Source: Sandaracinaceae bacterium
GTDB lineage: Bacteria > Myxococcota_A > Polyangia > Polyangiales > Sandaracinaceae
Direction: 5' to 3'
Assembly (NCBI GenBank): GCA_040218145.1
Contig: JAVJQK010000112.1
Span: forward strand, 1 to 45,987
Length of the DNA stretch: 45,987 bases
A program made the translations under genes and the position numbers. Positions 28,528-36,887 of the stretch are shown piece by piece. The notes under the pieces were generated by a model that worked only from the letters and a program-made list of their open reading frames with translations, searched no databases and was not told where the DNA came from. Position 1 is the stretch's first letter, and every line of letters starts with the position of its first letter.

Positions 28528-29835
28528 ATGGACGTGTCGATTCACGCAGAGCGAAGGCAGAGGTTTCTCGAGGCGATGGGTGAGCGGTCCGTCGCGGTGC
28601 TGGCTTCGGCGCCGGTGGCGATCCGCAACAACGACGTCGAGCACGAGTACCGGCAGGACAGCGATCTCTACTGGCTCACCGGGCTGGACGAGCCGGACTC
28701 CGTGCTCGTGCTCAGCACCGCCCACGACGAGCACGACGCGGTGCTCTTCGTTCGCCCGCGCGATCCGTCGCGGGAGGTCTGGGACGGTCCGCGGACCGGC
28801 GTGGACGGCGCGGTCGAGGCGCTCGGCGCGACCGCGGCGTTCGAGATCTCGGAGCTGGGCGAGAAGCTCGCCGGGTACCTCGAGAACGCGGAGACCCTGC
28901 ACTACCGGCTCGGCCTCGACGCCGACATGGACGCCCGCATGCTGAAGGCGCTCGAGCAGGCGCGCCGCCGGCACCGCTACGGCAAGGACTTCCCGACCCA
29001 CATCGTCGACCCCGGCGCGTGGCTGCACGAGCGACGGCTCCGCAAGGACGCAAGCGAGCTGGACCACATGCGCGCCGCGGCGGAGGTCACGCGCGACGCC
29101 CACCTCGCGGCCATGCAAGTCGCCCTGCCCGGCCGCCACGAGTACGAGGTCGAGGCCGAGATCCTCCGGGTGTTCCGCGCGGGAGGCAGCGAGCGCCCCG
29201 CCTATGGCCCCATCGTCGGCAGCGGCCCGAACGCCACCATCCTGCACCACCGGAAGAACGACCGGCTGATGCAGGAGGGCGAGCTGCTCCTGATCGACGC
29301 GGGCTGCGAGCTCGACTACTACGCGTGCGACGTCACGCGCACGTTCCCCATCTCCGGCACCTTCAGCGCCCCCCAGCGCGCGCTCTACGAGGTGGTCCTG
29401 GACGCGCAGGAGCGCTGCATCGCGGCGGTGAAGCCGGGCGCGACGGTCGAGGCGCTGCACGCCGTCGCGGTCCGCGCGCTGACCGAGGGGCTCGTCCGGC
29501 TCGGCCTCGTCGAGGGCCCGGTCGACGCGGCCATCGAGGAGGAGCGCTACAAGCCCTTCTACATGCACCGGACGTCACACTGGCTGGGCATGGACGTGCA
29601 CGACGTCGGCCTCTACTACCACCACGGCGAGCCGCGCCCGCTCGAGCCCGGCTTCGTGCTGACGGTCGAGCCGGGGCTCTACGTGGGCGTCGACGCCGAG
29701 GTCGACGCGCAGTGGCGAGGCATCGGCGTGCGCATCGAAGACGACGTGCTGGTCACCGAAGACGGGCACGAGAACCTGACCGCCGCGATCCCCAAGGATC
29801 CGGACGAGATCGAGCGCGTGCTCGCCGCGCGCTGA
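28528..29835 (+). CDS. pepP: Xaa-Pro aminopeptidase (M24B)
   Basis: This enzyme removes an N-terminal residue preceding proline. The 435-residue length and two-domain plan match E. coli aminopeptidase P. The N-terminal creatinase-like domain has RNNDVEHEYRQDSDLYWLTG. The pita-bread domain has all five metal ligands: Asp257 (LLIDAGCELDYYACD), Asp268 (DVTRTFP), His351 (TSHWLGMDVHD), Glu381 (TVEPGLY) and Glu404 (RIEDDVL). The cofactor is usually two Mn2+. It is cytoplasmic. The stop is followed by a strong bidirectional terminator before the convergent YggS gene. Confidence 0.96.
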   Translation: MDVSIHAERRQRFLEAMGERSVAVLASAPVAIRNNDVEHEYRQDSDLYWLTGLDEPDSVLVLSTAHDEHDAVLFVRPRDPSREVWDGPRTGVDGAVEALGATAAFEISELGEKLAGYLENAETLHYRLGLDADMDARMLKALEQARRRHRYGKDFPTHIVDPGAWLHERRLRKDASELDHMRAAAEVTRDAHLAAMQVALPGRHEYEVEAEILRVFRAGGSERPAYGPIVGSGPNATILHHRKNDRLMQEGELLLIDAGCELDYYACDVTRTFPISGTFSAPQRALYEVVLDAQERCIAAVKPGATVEALHAVAVRALTEGLVRLGLVEGPVDAAIEEERYKPFYMHRTSHWLGMDVHDVGLYYHHGEPRPLEPGFVLTVEPGLYVGVDAEVDAQWRGIGVRIEDDVLVTEDGHENLTAAIPKDPDEIERVLAAR

Positions 29836-29852
29836 CAGAAAAGAAAGCCAGG

Positions 29853-29893
29853 ACTCGCGTGCCCGAAAGACGGAACGGATTCGGGCCGCGAGT
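29853..29893. terminator. Bidirectional terminator hairpin
   Basis: ACTCGCG-T-GCCCGAA (29853-29867) pairs with TTCGGGC-CGCGAGT (29880-29893), 14 bp with one bulged base, around a 12-nt loop. It lies between the pepP stop and the convergent YggS stop, with an A-rich run (AGAAAAGAAAG) before it that gives a U-rich tail on the minus strand. Confidence 0.7.
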
Positions 29894-29902
29894 ACCGGTC
29901 GC

Positions 29903-30577
29903 TCAGGGGCGCGGGCCGAAGATGGCCGTGCCGACCCGCACGCTCGTGGCGCCCTCGGCGATGGCCGCCTCGAGGTCCGCGCTCATGCCCATCGAGAGCT
30001 CCGCCAGCCCGCGCGCCTCGGCGAGCGCCCGGAGCGCCGCGAAGTGCGGGCGCGCCGCCTCGGGGTCGTCCACCGCCGGCGGGATGGTCATCAGCCCACG
30101 CGCCTCGAGGTGCGCGGCGCTCGCGACCGCGTCGAGGATCGCGTCCAGCGCCTCGGGGGCGCAGCCGGACTTCTGGGCTTCGCCGGCCACGTTGACCTGC
30201 ACGAGCACGGGCAGCACGAGCCCCGCGCTCGCCGCTCGCTTGTCGAGCTCCGCCGCCAGCCGCTCCGAGTCCACGGTCTCGACCACCATCCCCGGCCTCG
30301 CGAGGAGCTTCGCCTTGTTGCGCTGCAGGTGCCCGATGAAGTGCCAGCGCGCGCCGTCGAGGTCGGCGAGCGCGTCCGCCTTCTCGACCAGCTCCTGCAC
30401 GTAGTTCTCGCCGAAGACGCGCTGACCCGCGGCGTACGCCTCCCGCACCCGCTCGGCGGGGTGGCGCTTGGACACGGCCACCAGGGTCACCCCCGCCGGA
30501 TCCCGCCCGACGCGCGCGCAGGCGTCGGCGATGCGATCGCGCACCCGCGACAGTCCGTCTCTCACGCTCACGGCCAC
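29903..30577 (-). CDS. yggS: YggS/PROSC-family PLP homeostasis protein
   Basis: This is a 224-residue single-domain PLP-binding protein. Lys37 in LVAVSKRHP is the Schiff-base lysine, followed by FGENYVQELVEKADAL and WHFIGHLQRNK, which are family signatures. C-terminal GLMTIPPAVDDPE, LSMGMSADLEAAI and GTAIFGPRP line the phosphate site. It buffers pyridoxal phosphate and has no known catalytic reaction. It is cytoplasmic. The GTG start lies inside the end of maf (10-bp overlap), so the two are translationally coupled. It is the last gene of the kinase-HNH-MinD operon. Confidence 0.95.
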   Translation of the reverse strand: MAVSVRDGLSRVRDRIADACARVGRDPAGVTLVAVSKRHPAERVREAYAAGQRVFGENYVQELVEKADALADLDGARWHFIGHLQRNKAKLLARPGMVVETVDSERLAAELDKRAASAGLVLPVLVQVNVAGEAQKSGCAPEALDAILDAVASAAHLEARGLMTIPPAVDDPEAARPHFAALRALAEARGLAELSMGMSADLEAAIAEGATSVRVGTAIFGPRP

Positions 30578-31143
30578 TCCCCGAGCGCGCCGTGGCGCTC
30601 CAGCAACGCGAGGGTCTCGTGCGCGGGCAGCCCCACGACGTTCGAGTAGGACCCCTCGATGCGCTCCACCAGCCCCGCGCCGATGCCCTGCACCGCGTAG
30701 GCGCCCGCCTTGTCGAGCCCCTCGCCCGTCGCCGCGTAGCGCGCGATCCGCGCCTCGCTCAGCGTCGCGAAGCGCACGCGTGTGCTCACCGCGATCGACT
30801 CCAGCAGCGCGCCGTCTCGCGCGAGCGCGACGCCGGTCGTGACCTCGTGCCAGCCCCCGGAGAGCCGACTGATCATCGCCCGCGCCTCGGACTCGTCGGC
30901 GGGCTTGCCGAGCGCCTCGGCGCCGAGCACGACGACGGTGTCCGCCCCGAGCACCGCGGCGCCGGGGCGTGAGAGAGACACCTCGCGCGCCTTGTCGCCG
31001 GCGAGCCGCGTCGCGAGCGCGACCGCGCCTTCCCCCTCCCGGGGGTCCTCGGGCGCCTGGCTCGGCTGCACCTCGAACGCGAGCCCGAGCGTCTCGAGGA
31101 TCTCCCGCCGCCGCGGGGAGGCCGAGGCGAGCACGAGCGTCAC
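30568..31143 (-). CDS. maf: Maf-like nucleoside triphosphate pyrophosphatase
   Basis: This is a 191-residue protein. The GTG start at 31143 shares GTGA with the stop of the upstream gene. LVLASASPRRREILETLGL is the Maf nucleotide-binding loop. GADTVVVLGAEALGKP contains the catalytic Asp, and GWHEVTTGVAL and AYAVQGIGAGLVERIEGSYSN complete the signature (the latter as in dTTP/UTP-specific members). Maf enzymes hydrolyse dTTP, UTP or modified nucleotides to monophosphates, and over-expression blocks septation in some bacteria. This fits, loosely, with a MinD-like neighbour. Confidence 0.95.
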   Translation of the reverse strand: MTLVLASASPRRREILETLGLAFEVQPSQAPEDPREGEGAVALATRLAGDKAREVSLSRPGAAVLGADTVVVLGAEALGKPADESEARAMISRLSGGWHEVTTGVALARDGALLESIAVSTRVRFATLSEARIARYAATGEGLDKAGAYAVQGIGAGLVERIEGSYSNVVGLPAHETLALLERHGALGEWP

Positions 31144-32798
31144 GCCTCGCCCCGCTCCTCGAGGTAGCGCCGGTAGCGTTTGACGTAGGTGCGGCTGACC
31201 TGCGCCGAGTCGAGCCGGAGGAACTTGGCCAGCTCGGTCACGAAGCCGCGCACGTAGACCGGCGCGGGCAGGAGCGCGAAGGAGTCGCCTTCGATGGCCT
31301 CGAGGTAGCTCAGGCCGACCTTGGTGCGCGCGCTGATGTCGCGCAGCTCGACGCCCTGCGACTCGCGGACCTGCCGGATGAGCGGGCCCGAGAACTCCGT
31401 GTCGGGGGTGATGGGCGGCGGCGGCGGCAGATCGGCGGCGCGTCGGGCCGCGGAGGGGCGGTCGATCTCCTCCTCCTCCTCCATCGGGAACACGCTCAGC
31501 TCGTAGGGGCGGCGGCGGGCCGGGTCGAGCAGCACGTCGAAGGCCTCCTCGAGGCGGGTGCGCACCTTGTCGAGCTCGTCCGCGGTGAAGAGGCCGTAAC
31601 AGGCGAGCGCCTCGATCGAGTAGATCTCGCGCATGCGCTTGAAGGCGCGGCGCACCTCCTCGTCCGTGGCGCCGCGCTCGACCTCGAGCAGGTCGTGGTG
31701 ACTCTCGGGCGGCACGGTGCGCTCGCGACGGCGACGCGCCTTGCCCGACTCCAGGCTGAGCAGGCGCCGCGCGATCTTCTCCACGCTCTTGGCGCTCTTG
31801 CTGCCCGGGCTCTCGATCAGCAGCAGCCGCCGGTTCCGAACGCAGCTCCAGACGGTGTCGTCGTAGTCGATGTGGCCGAGGTAATCGATCCCGAAGCCGA
31901 GCCGGCGACGCCCCGCCGAGCGCATCGCTTCGCCCAGCTCGAGGTCCGCGCGGAGCCGGGTCTGGTTGAGCACGACCGCGGGCGAGAAGGACTCCATCCA
32001 GTCCCGGACCGACTCCGCCAGCGGGTCGCCGTCGTCCTCGAGCCGGCGCCAGAGATCCAGCGGCGACGGCGCGCCGCCCAGCTCGCGCACCTTGGCGAGC
32101 AGCGCGCGGCGGGTCTTCTCGTCCTGGACCTTCGTCCGCAGGAAGCGCACGAACGCGTGCCGCATGAAGCGATATGTATTGTCGATCGCCGTCGGCTCGG
32201 GCAGCGTCACGAAGACCGCGAGGTCCGACTCGAGGTGGAAGTCGATCAGCGTGCTCGCGGTGCCGGAGCCCACGTCGGCCACGACGTAGTCCGCGTCGAG
32301 CCCGCGCAGCATCGCGGTGAGGTGGGCGCGCCGCGTGCGCCGGGCCTCCCCCCGCCGCGGCACGTCGAGCCCCGCGTGCAGGAGCGACAGCCCCGGCACG
32401 GGCGTCTCGAGGAGCGCGAGCCCGGTGTCTTCGCGGTCGGACTCCTCGAGGCTGGGAGGCGCCGGCATCCACGGACGCGGGCGCTCGACGCCGAGCATGG
32501 TGTGGAGGTTGGCGCCGCCCATGTCGGCGTCGGCGAGGACGACGCTCCGGCCGATGGACGCGAGGTACACGGCGAGGTTCGAGGCGAGCATGCTCTTGCC
32601 CACCCCGCCCTTCGCGCCCGAGACCGAGAGGAGCTTCGGCACGCGCCGCGGCGCCGCCTCCTCGGGCTCGTCCGCCGGCTCACGGAAGAGGTCGATCTCC
32701 GTATCCTGGGAGGGAAGGTCATCGGAAGACAGGTCTTCCGAGGACAGCTCCTCGAACGGCAGCTCCTCGATCAGCGTCTCGTCAGGCTTGTCCGGCAT
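31140..32798 (-). CDS. MinD/FlhG-like ATPase fused to J-like and RodZ-like HTH domains
   Basis: This is a 552-residue, three-part protein. Residues 1-50 are acidic with SSEDLSSDDLPSQD. Residues 55-345 are a MinD/ParA-family ATPase: the deviant Walker A GAKGGVGKS (61-69), ADADMGGANLHT for Walker A', and VVADVGSGT. Residues 367-432 are J-domain-like (HHDLLEVERGATDEEVRRAFKR) but lack HPD. Residues 473-535 are a RodZ-type HTH (IRQVRESQGVELRDISART, YLEAIEGDSF, VYVRGFVTELAKFL). There is no C-terminal MinD membrane helix. RodZ HTH binds MreB and MinD/FlhG ATPases set polar or mid-cell position, so a morphogenesis or positioning role is inferred. It lies in the kinase-HNH-MinD-maf-yggS operon. Confidence 0.9.
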   Translation of the reverse strand: MPDKPDETLIEELPFEELSSEDLSSDDLPSQDTEIDLFREPADEPEEAAPRRVPKLLSVSGAKGGVGKSMLASNLAVYLASIGRSVVLADADMGGANLHTMLGVERPRPWMPAPPSLEESDREDTGLALLETPVPGLSLLHAGLDVPRRGEARRTRRAHLTAMLRGLDADYVVADVGSGTASTLIDFHLESDLAVFVTLPEPTAIDNTYRFMRHAFVRFLRTKVQDEKTRRALLAKVRELGGAPSPLDLWRRLEDDGDPLAESVRDWMESFSPAVVLNQTRLRADLELGEAMRSAGRRRLGFGIDYLGHIDYDDTVWSCVRNRRLLLIESPGSKSAKSVEKIARRLLSLESGKARRRRERTVPPESHHDLLEVERGATDEEVRRAFKRMREIYSIEALACYGLFTADELDKVRTRLEEAFDVLLDPARRRPYELSVFPMEEEEEIDRPSAARRAADLPPPPPITPDTEFSGPLIRQVRESQGVELRDISARTKVGLSYLEAIEGDSFALLPAPVYVRGFVTELAKFLRLDSAQVSRTYVKRYRRYLEERGEA

Positions 32799-32871
32799 GC
32801 GGCGACGCGCGGTCTACCGGGCGCTCCGCCCCACGGCAAGCGCAGAGCCTCCCGTCGGGGGCCCCCTACGA

Positions 32872-33492
32872 CTACTCGGCCGCCTCCGGCGTGTCGACCA
32901 CGCCGATGAAGGGCTCCCACTCGACGTAGCGGCGACGCTGCGCCGCCAGCGAGAGCGCCATGCTCCAGCTCGGTCGCACCGGTCGCTTGTGCAGACGCAT
33001 GCCCGCCTCCTCCGGCGTCGCCCAGCCCTTGCGGAGGTTGCACGTCCGGCACGAGGTCACGAGGTTCTCCCAGGTGGACCGCCCGCCGCGCGAGCGCGGC
33101 ACCACGTGGTCGAGGTTCAGCTCCTTGAGCCCGGGCTGGCCGCCGCAGTACTGGCAGCTGTAGTCGTCGCGCATGTAGACGTGCCGACGCGAGAGCCGGA
33201 GCGGCGCCCGCGGCACGCGGTTGTAGCCCTCGAGCAGGAGCACCCGCGGGATCGGGATCGCGCCGCGCGGCGTCCCGATCGCCTCGTCGTGCGCCGCCAG
33301 CTCGCGCGCCGCCCACGCCGCGAAGTCGTGCGGCTCGTAGGCCCGGTCCAGCGCCCGCGCCCGCCCGTGGAAGAGCATCGCGAAGCCGGTCTTGGCGTCG
33401 GTGATGCGCACCGGCTGGTAGCTCTTGTTGAGCACCAGCACCGGCGACCTCAATCCCGTCCGCGGCCCTCCACCCAGTCTTGCGCCCTCCAT
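32872..33492 (-). CDS. HNH endonuclease domain protein
   Basis: This is a 206-residue protein. The N-terminal 100 residues (SPVLVLNKSYQPVRITDAKTGFAMLF) match the conserved lead of free-standing bacterial HNH_5 proteins. The HNH core is C113-x2-C116, LNLDHVVPRSRGG (Asp128-His129), TWENLVTSC (Asn143) and C148-x2-C151, so zinc-structured and with intact catalytic residues. This class is widespread and chromosomal, often near DNA or envelope genes; its substrate is not established. It is not flanked by intron or intein features. It sits 41 nt after the kinase gene and 74 nt before the MinD fusion. Confidence 0.93.
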   Translation of the reverse strand: MEGARLGGGPRTGLRSPVLVLNKSYQPVRITDAKTGFAMLFHGRARALDRAYEPHDFAAWAARELAAHDEAIGTPRGAIPIPRVLLLEGYNRVPRAPLRLSRRHVYMRDDYSCQYCGGQPGLKELNLDHVVPRSRGGRSTWENLVTSCRTCNLRKGWATPEEAGMRLHKRPVRPSWSMALSLAAQRRRYVEWEPFIGVVDTPEAAE

Positions 33493-33533
33493 AGTCGTCG
33501 TTCCTTCACCCAGTCACGTTCGGAAGCCCGTCG

Positions 33534-35141
33534 TCAGGAGGACCACGTGGCTTCGAAGACATCCATGGCGTCACCGAGCGCCGCCGCCGAGGCCAGACGC
33601 ACGTCGACGTCCGCCGCGCCGGCCATGCGGAGCGCCTGGTCGAGGTAGCCGGCGATCGCCACCGAGCGGGCGAGGAACGCGTCCGGCACGTTCGTGATCT
33701 CGAGCCGCCCGTAGCCGCGCCCGACCTTGACGACGCGCGGCTCTCCCACCGCGAAGTAGCGCGTCCAGAGCTCGGGCAGCAGCGAGAACAAGAGCTCCGG
33801 CGTGAGCGTCTTGAGCAGCATGTCGCGGTCGCGCTGCAGGAAGGCGCGCTGCGCGAGGTAGCGCCCCGCCTCGGCCACGAGCCGCCGATCGCCCGCGAAC
33901 CGCTCGCGGTCGACCCGCTCCACCAGCATGAGCGCGCCTCCGGGGTACCAGGCGTTGGGCACCAGGCCCGCCTTCAGGATCGCCTCGATCTCGGGCTCGG
34001 TGGCGATGAGCGCGCGGAAGGCGACCTCGCCGAGCTCGTCCTGGACGAACGCGAGCAGCGCCCCGAGCGCCTCGCCCCGCACCACCGACGTGCGCCCCGG
34101 GGGCAGCTCGGGCGCCTGCTCTCCGCCGAGGAGCGCCTCGCGCGCCCGCAGCTCCCGGAGCTCCATCGTCAGCGTGTCGGTGGTCTCGGGCGCGTCCTCG
34201 GGCGGCGCGGCGCCGAACGGCACCAGCGCCTCGGCCATCTCGCGCGCGCTCTGGAACCGGTCGTTCGGGTCCTTCGCGAGCGCCTTCCCAACCACTTCCT
34301 CGAGCCCCGCCGGCACCTCGACCCCGACGTCGACGAAGCGCGGCGGGTCCAGCTCGGTGATCGCGCGGCAGAGCTCCGGGAAGCTCTCCTGGTCGAAGGG
34401 GAGCCGCCCCGCGAGCATGCGGAACAGCAGCACCCCCACCGAGTAGAGATCCACCCGCGCGTCGCGGACGCGCTTGCCGAGCATCTGCTCCGGGCTCGCG
34501 TACGTCGGCGTCCCCATGGCGCGCCCGGTGGGCGTCAGGTCGTGCGCCCCGCTCTGGTCCTGGGCCGCGTCGACGAAGGCCGCGACGCCGAAGTCGAAGA
34601 GCTTCACGAAGTCGGTCCGCCCCTGGCTCTTCATGAGCAGGACGTTCTCGGGCTTCAGGTCCCGGTGGATGATGCCCTCGTCATGCGCGGCCTCGAGGGC
34701 CGAGAGGATCTGCCCGACGATCGGGACGGCGCGCTCGATCGCGAAGGGGCTCTGGTCGCGGAGCGCCTGGGCGAGGCTCTTGCCGCGCACGTACTCCATG
34801 ACGATGAAGGGCGCCCCGTTCGGCTCGATGCCCATGTCGAGCACCTCGATGATGTGCTCGTGCCCGACGCTGGCCGCCGCCCGCGCCTCCCGCTGGAAGC
34901 GCGTGACGCTGACCCCGTCGTCCGCGAGGTAGCCGTGGAGCACCTTGACCGCGACCGTGCGGCCGATCGAGACGTTCTCGGCCTTGTAGACGGTGCCCAT
35001 CCCGCCGCGCCCGATGACCCTGCGAAGGCGGTACTTCCCGGCCACCAGCGCGCCGACGAGGCTCCGCGGTGGGACCTCGACTCGAAGCGCGCCGGTGGGG
35101 TCGGGGGTCAGCACACTCGGCTCCCCGTCCCTCCGGCGCAC
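33534..35141 (-). CDS. Hanks-type Ser/Thr protein kinase with C-terminal myxobacterial-type domain
   Basis: This is a 535-residue protein. The kinase domain (about 36-300) is complete: glycine loop IGRGGMGTVYKAE, Lys66 in VAVKVL, HRDLKPEN with Asp161, DFG 183-185, and MGTPTYASPEQM in the activation segment. There is no transmembrane helix, so it is cytoplasmic. Residues about 350-535 form an alpha/beta domain (EVAFRALIATEPEIEAIL, ELLFSLLPELWTRYFAVGE, VGRGYGRLEI). It resembles the DUF2378-type domain common in Myxococcota, which is a resemblance only. The GTG at 35141 is the first start; GTG at 35114 has a better GGGGAG site and would drop nine residues. It leads the HNH-MinD-maf-yggS operon. 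Confidence 0.92.
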   Translation of the reverse strand: MRRRDGEPSVLTPDPTGALRVEVPPRSLVGALVAGKYRLRRVIGRGGMGTVYKAENVSIGRTVAVKVLHGYLADDGVSVTRFQREARAAASVGHEHIIEVLDMGIEPNGAPFIVMEYVRGKSLAQALRDQSPFAIERAVPIVGQILSALEAAHDEGIIHRDLKPENVLLMKSQGRTDFVKLFDFGVAAFVDAAQDQSGAHDLTPTGRAMGTPTYASPEQMLGKRVRDARVDLYSVGVLLFRMLAGRLPFDQESFPELCRAITELDPPRFVDVGVEVPAGLEEVVGKALAKDPNDRFQSAREMAEALVPFGAAPPEDAPETTDTLTMELRELRAREALLGGEQAPELPPGRTSVVRGEALGALLAFVQDELGEVAFRALIATEPEIEAILKAGLVPNAWYPGGALMLVERVDRERFAGDRRLVAEAGRYLAQRAFLQRDRDMLLKTLTPELLFSLLPELWTRYFAVGEPRVVKVGRGYGRLEITNVPDAFLARSVAIAGYLDQALRMAGAADVDVRLASAAALGDAMDVFEATWSS

Positions 35142-35168
35142 ACTGGTTGAGGCTCGGCCACGAGGGGG

Positions 35169-35197
35169 AGGATAGCTTCATCTGTGGAGGCGCCCAA
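35169..35197 (-). promoter_or_regulatory. Candidate promoter for the kinase operon
   Basis: On the minus strand TTGGGC (35197-35192) and TATCCT (35174-35169) are separated by 17 nt, 28 nt before the GTG at 35141. The -10 matches four of six positions. Confidence 0.4.
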
Positions 35198-35276
35198 GCG
35201 TCGACCTCGCGACAGCCCCACCGGAATCTCGGCCGACCACGAAACCGACGGCGGGTCCACGCGATGACGCGCCATC

Positions 35277-36887
35277 ATGGCACACCGTCTCCTCCCCGCC
35301 CTCGCCTGCGTCTGCCTCCTGGGTTGCCTCCGGGTGCCCCCCGCCCCGCCCGACGCCGCTCCCCCGGTCGCGGACGAAGGCGTCGAGCCGCTGCCCCCCT
35401 TCACCCTCGCCGAGCTGAGCGTGGAGGACGCCCGGGGGGAGGCCTGGGACCCCGACGACGCGTGCAGCTGGCCCACGATCCGACTGCGCTTCGGCCAGCC
35501 GCTCTTCGAGGCGGACGCGGTGTGGCTGCTCGAGGGCGAGCCCGACCCGGACACGGCTGACGACCTCTCCGCTCGGCCGCTCCGGGTCGCGACCGAGCGG
35601 CGGGTGGTGGAGAGCGAGATCACCCTGGAGGGCGACGCGCTGACGCTCCGCCCCACGCGGCGGCTCGAGGCGGGGGCGACGTACACGGTGGCCGTGGCGG
35701 CGTGGGCGCGCAGCGCGGCGAGCGGCGAGACCCTCGAAGCGCCGCAGCTGGCGCCGCTGACGGTCAGCCGGAGCCCGGAGGCCGGCGGGGCGGTGCGCGG
35801 GGCGTGGCCCCCCGACGGGGCCGACGCGGTCGACGCGGAGATGAGCGCGCTGTTCGTGGCGTTCGACGGCGCGATCGAGGATCCGAGCCGCGCGGTGCGC
35901 CTGCGTCGCGAGGGCGGAGAGGTCGTCGCGACCGACGCGCACGCCCTCCCCTGCGCCGACGCGGAGACCTGGCCCGACGGCCTCTGCGCCGTGCTCCGGC
36001 CGCGCGCGCCGCTCGCGCCGGGCAGCGCCCACGTGATCGAGGTCGAGACGGACCTGCTCGACGCGACGGGCGCCCCCGTCGGCCCCTGGGCGGCGCGCTT
36101 CACGACCCGCCTCGACGCGGGCGAGCCTCCCGCGCCCCTCGCGCTGACGTGTCACCCGGACGAGCACGACCTCGAGGTGGGCTGCGCCCTCGTCGACGAC
36201 CGGAGCGTCACCTTCCGCCTCGCCGCGACCGAGGCGGTGCGCGTGCGCGTCGAGGCCGCGGGGCGGCGCCTGCTCGCCGTGGCCCCCCGGGGCGACGCGA
36301 CGCTGCGCCTCGACGGCCTCTCTCCCGAGGCGACGGTGCGCCCCCGCTTCGTGCTCACCGACTACGCGGGCGCCACCTGGGAGACTCAGAGCGTGCTCTC
36401 GACCACCCCTCCGCTGGCCACGATCTCCATCGAGGAGGTGCGCGCCGATCCGCTCGGCCCCGAGCCGCGCCAGGAGTACGTCGAGGTGCTGAACTGGGGG
36501 GACGAGACGGTGGATCTCCTGGGCTTCTCGATCACCGATCGCGCCTCGTCCGAGGGCGACTTCATCCCGCGCACGGCGCGCCTCGCCCCCGGCCAGCGCG
36601 CGCTGATCGTGGGCGCCGCGTTCGATCCCGAGGAGGGCTCCGACCCGGAGGTGCCGCCTGGCACGCCCCTCATCCGGCTCGAGGGCGCGCTCGGCACGGG
36701 CGGGCTCGCGAACCGGGGCGAGCCGGTCTTCCTCCGCGACCCCGAGATGCGGCGCATCTCGGCCGCCCCCGGGCTCGAGCCCCCCGCGCCGGGCGTCTGC
36801 GTGGTACGTCGTTCGGAGGACCCGCGGGTCGGCGCCGAGGACGCGTTCGGCTCCGCGCCGTGCACGCCTGGCCGAGACTCCCCGTGA
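35277..36887 (+). CDS. Lipoprotein with Ig-like (SbsA-type) and lamin-tail domains
   Basis: This is a 536-residue protein. MAHRLLPALACVCLLGCLR has a lipobox (LLGC, Cys17). After a Pro/Ala linker there are one or two SbsA/Big_5-like domains. Each has the ITLEGDALTLRPTRRLEAGATYTVAV or APLAPGSAHVIEV pattern, in which an extracellular Ig strand pair follows a post-translocation hinge. Residues about 395-520 are a lamin-tail domain (IEEVRADPLGPEPRQEYVEVLNWGDETVDLLGFSI, RLAPGQRALIVGA). Such proteins sit on the cell surface or in the periplasm of Myxococcota. The last bases overlap the recD2 start (GTGA), so the two are co-translated despite unrelated roles. Confidence 0.85.
   Translation: MAHRLLPALACVCLLGCLRVPPAPPDAAPPVADEGVEPLPPFTLAELSVEDARGEAWDPDDACSWPTIRLRFGQPLFEADAVWLLEGEPDPDTADDLSARPLRVATERRVVESEITLEGDALTLRPTRRLEAGATYTVAVAAWARSAASGETLEAPQLAPLTVSRSPEAGGAVRGAWPPDGADAVDAEMSALFVAFDGAIEDPSRAVRLRREGGEVVATDAHALPCADAETWPDGLCAVLRPRAPLAPGSAHVIEVETDLLDATGAPVGPWAARFTTRLDAGEPPAPLALTCHPDEHDLEVGCALVDDRSVTFRLAATEAVRVRVEAAGRRLLAVAPRGDATLRLDGLSPEATVRPRFVLTDYAGATWETQSVLSTTPPLATISIEEVRADPLGPEPRQEYVEVLNWGDETVDLLGFSITDRASSEGDFIPRTARLAPGQRALIVGAAFDPEEGSDPEVPPGTPLIRLEGALGTGGLANRGEPVFLRDPEMRRISAAPGLEPPAPGVCVVRRSEDPRVGAEDAFGSAPCTPGRDSP

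Noticed and set aside
26926-29568. Long minus-strand frame with Arg/Phe repeats
   Set aside because: It is the complement of the GGAAGC tract and of pepP; the repeats are an artefact of reading the microsatellite out of frame.
31140-32798. Flagellar FlhG
   Set aside because: The ATPase is FlhG/MinD-like, but no flagellar gene is in the window, and the J-like/HTH extensions argue for a different role.
32872-33492. Homing endonuclease or toxin
   Set aside because: The HNH protein has a conserved non-mobile N-terminal lead, no intron or intein flank and no immunity gene.
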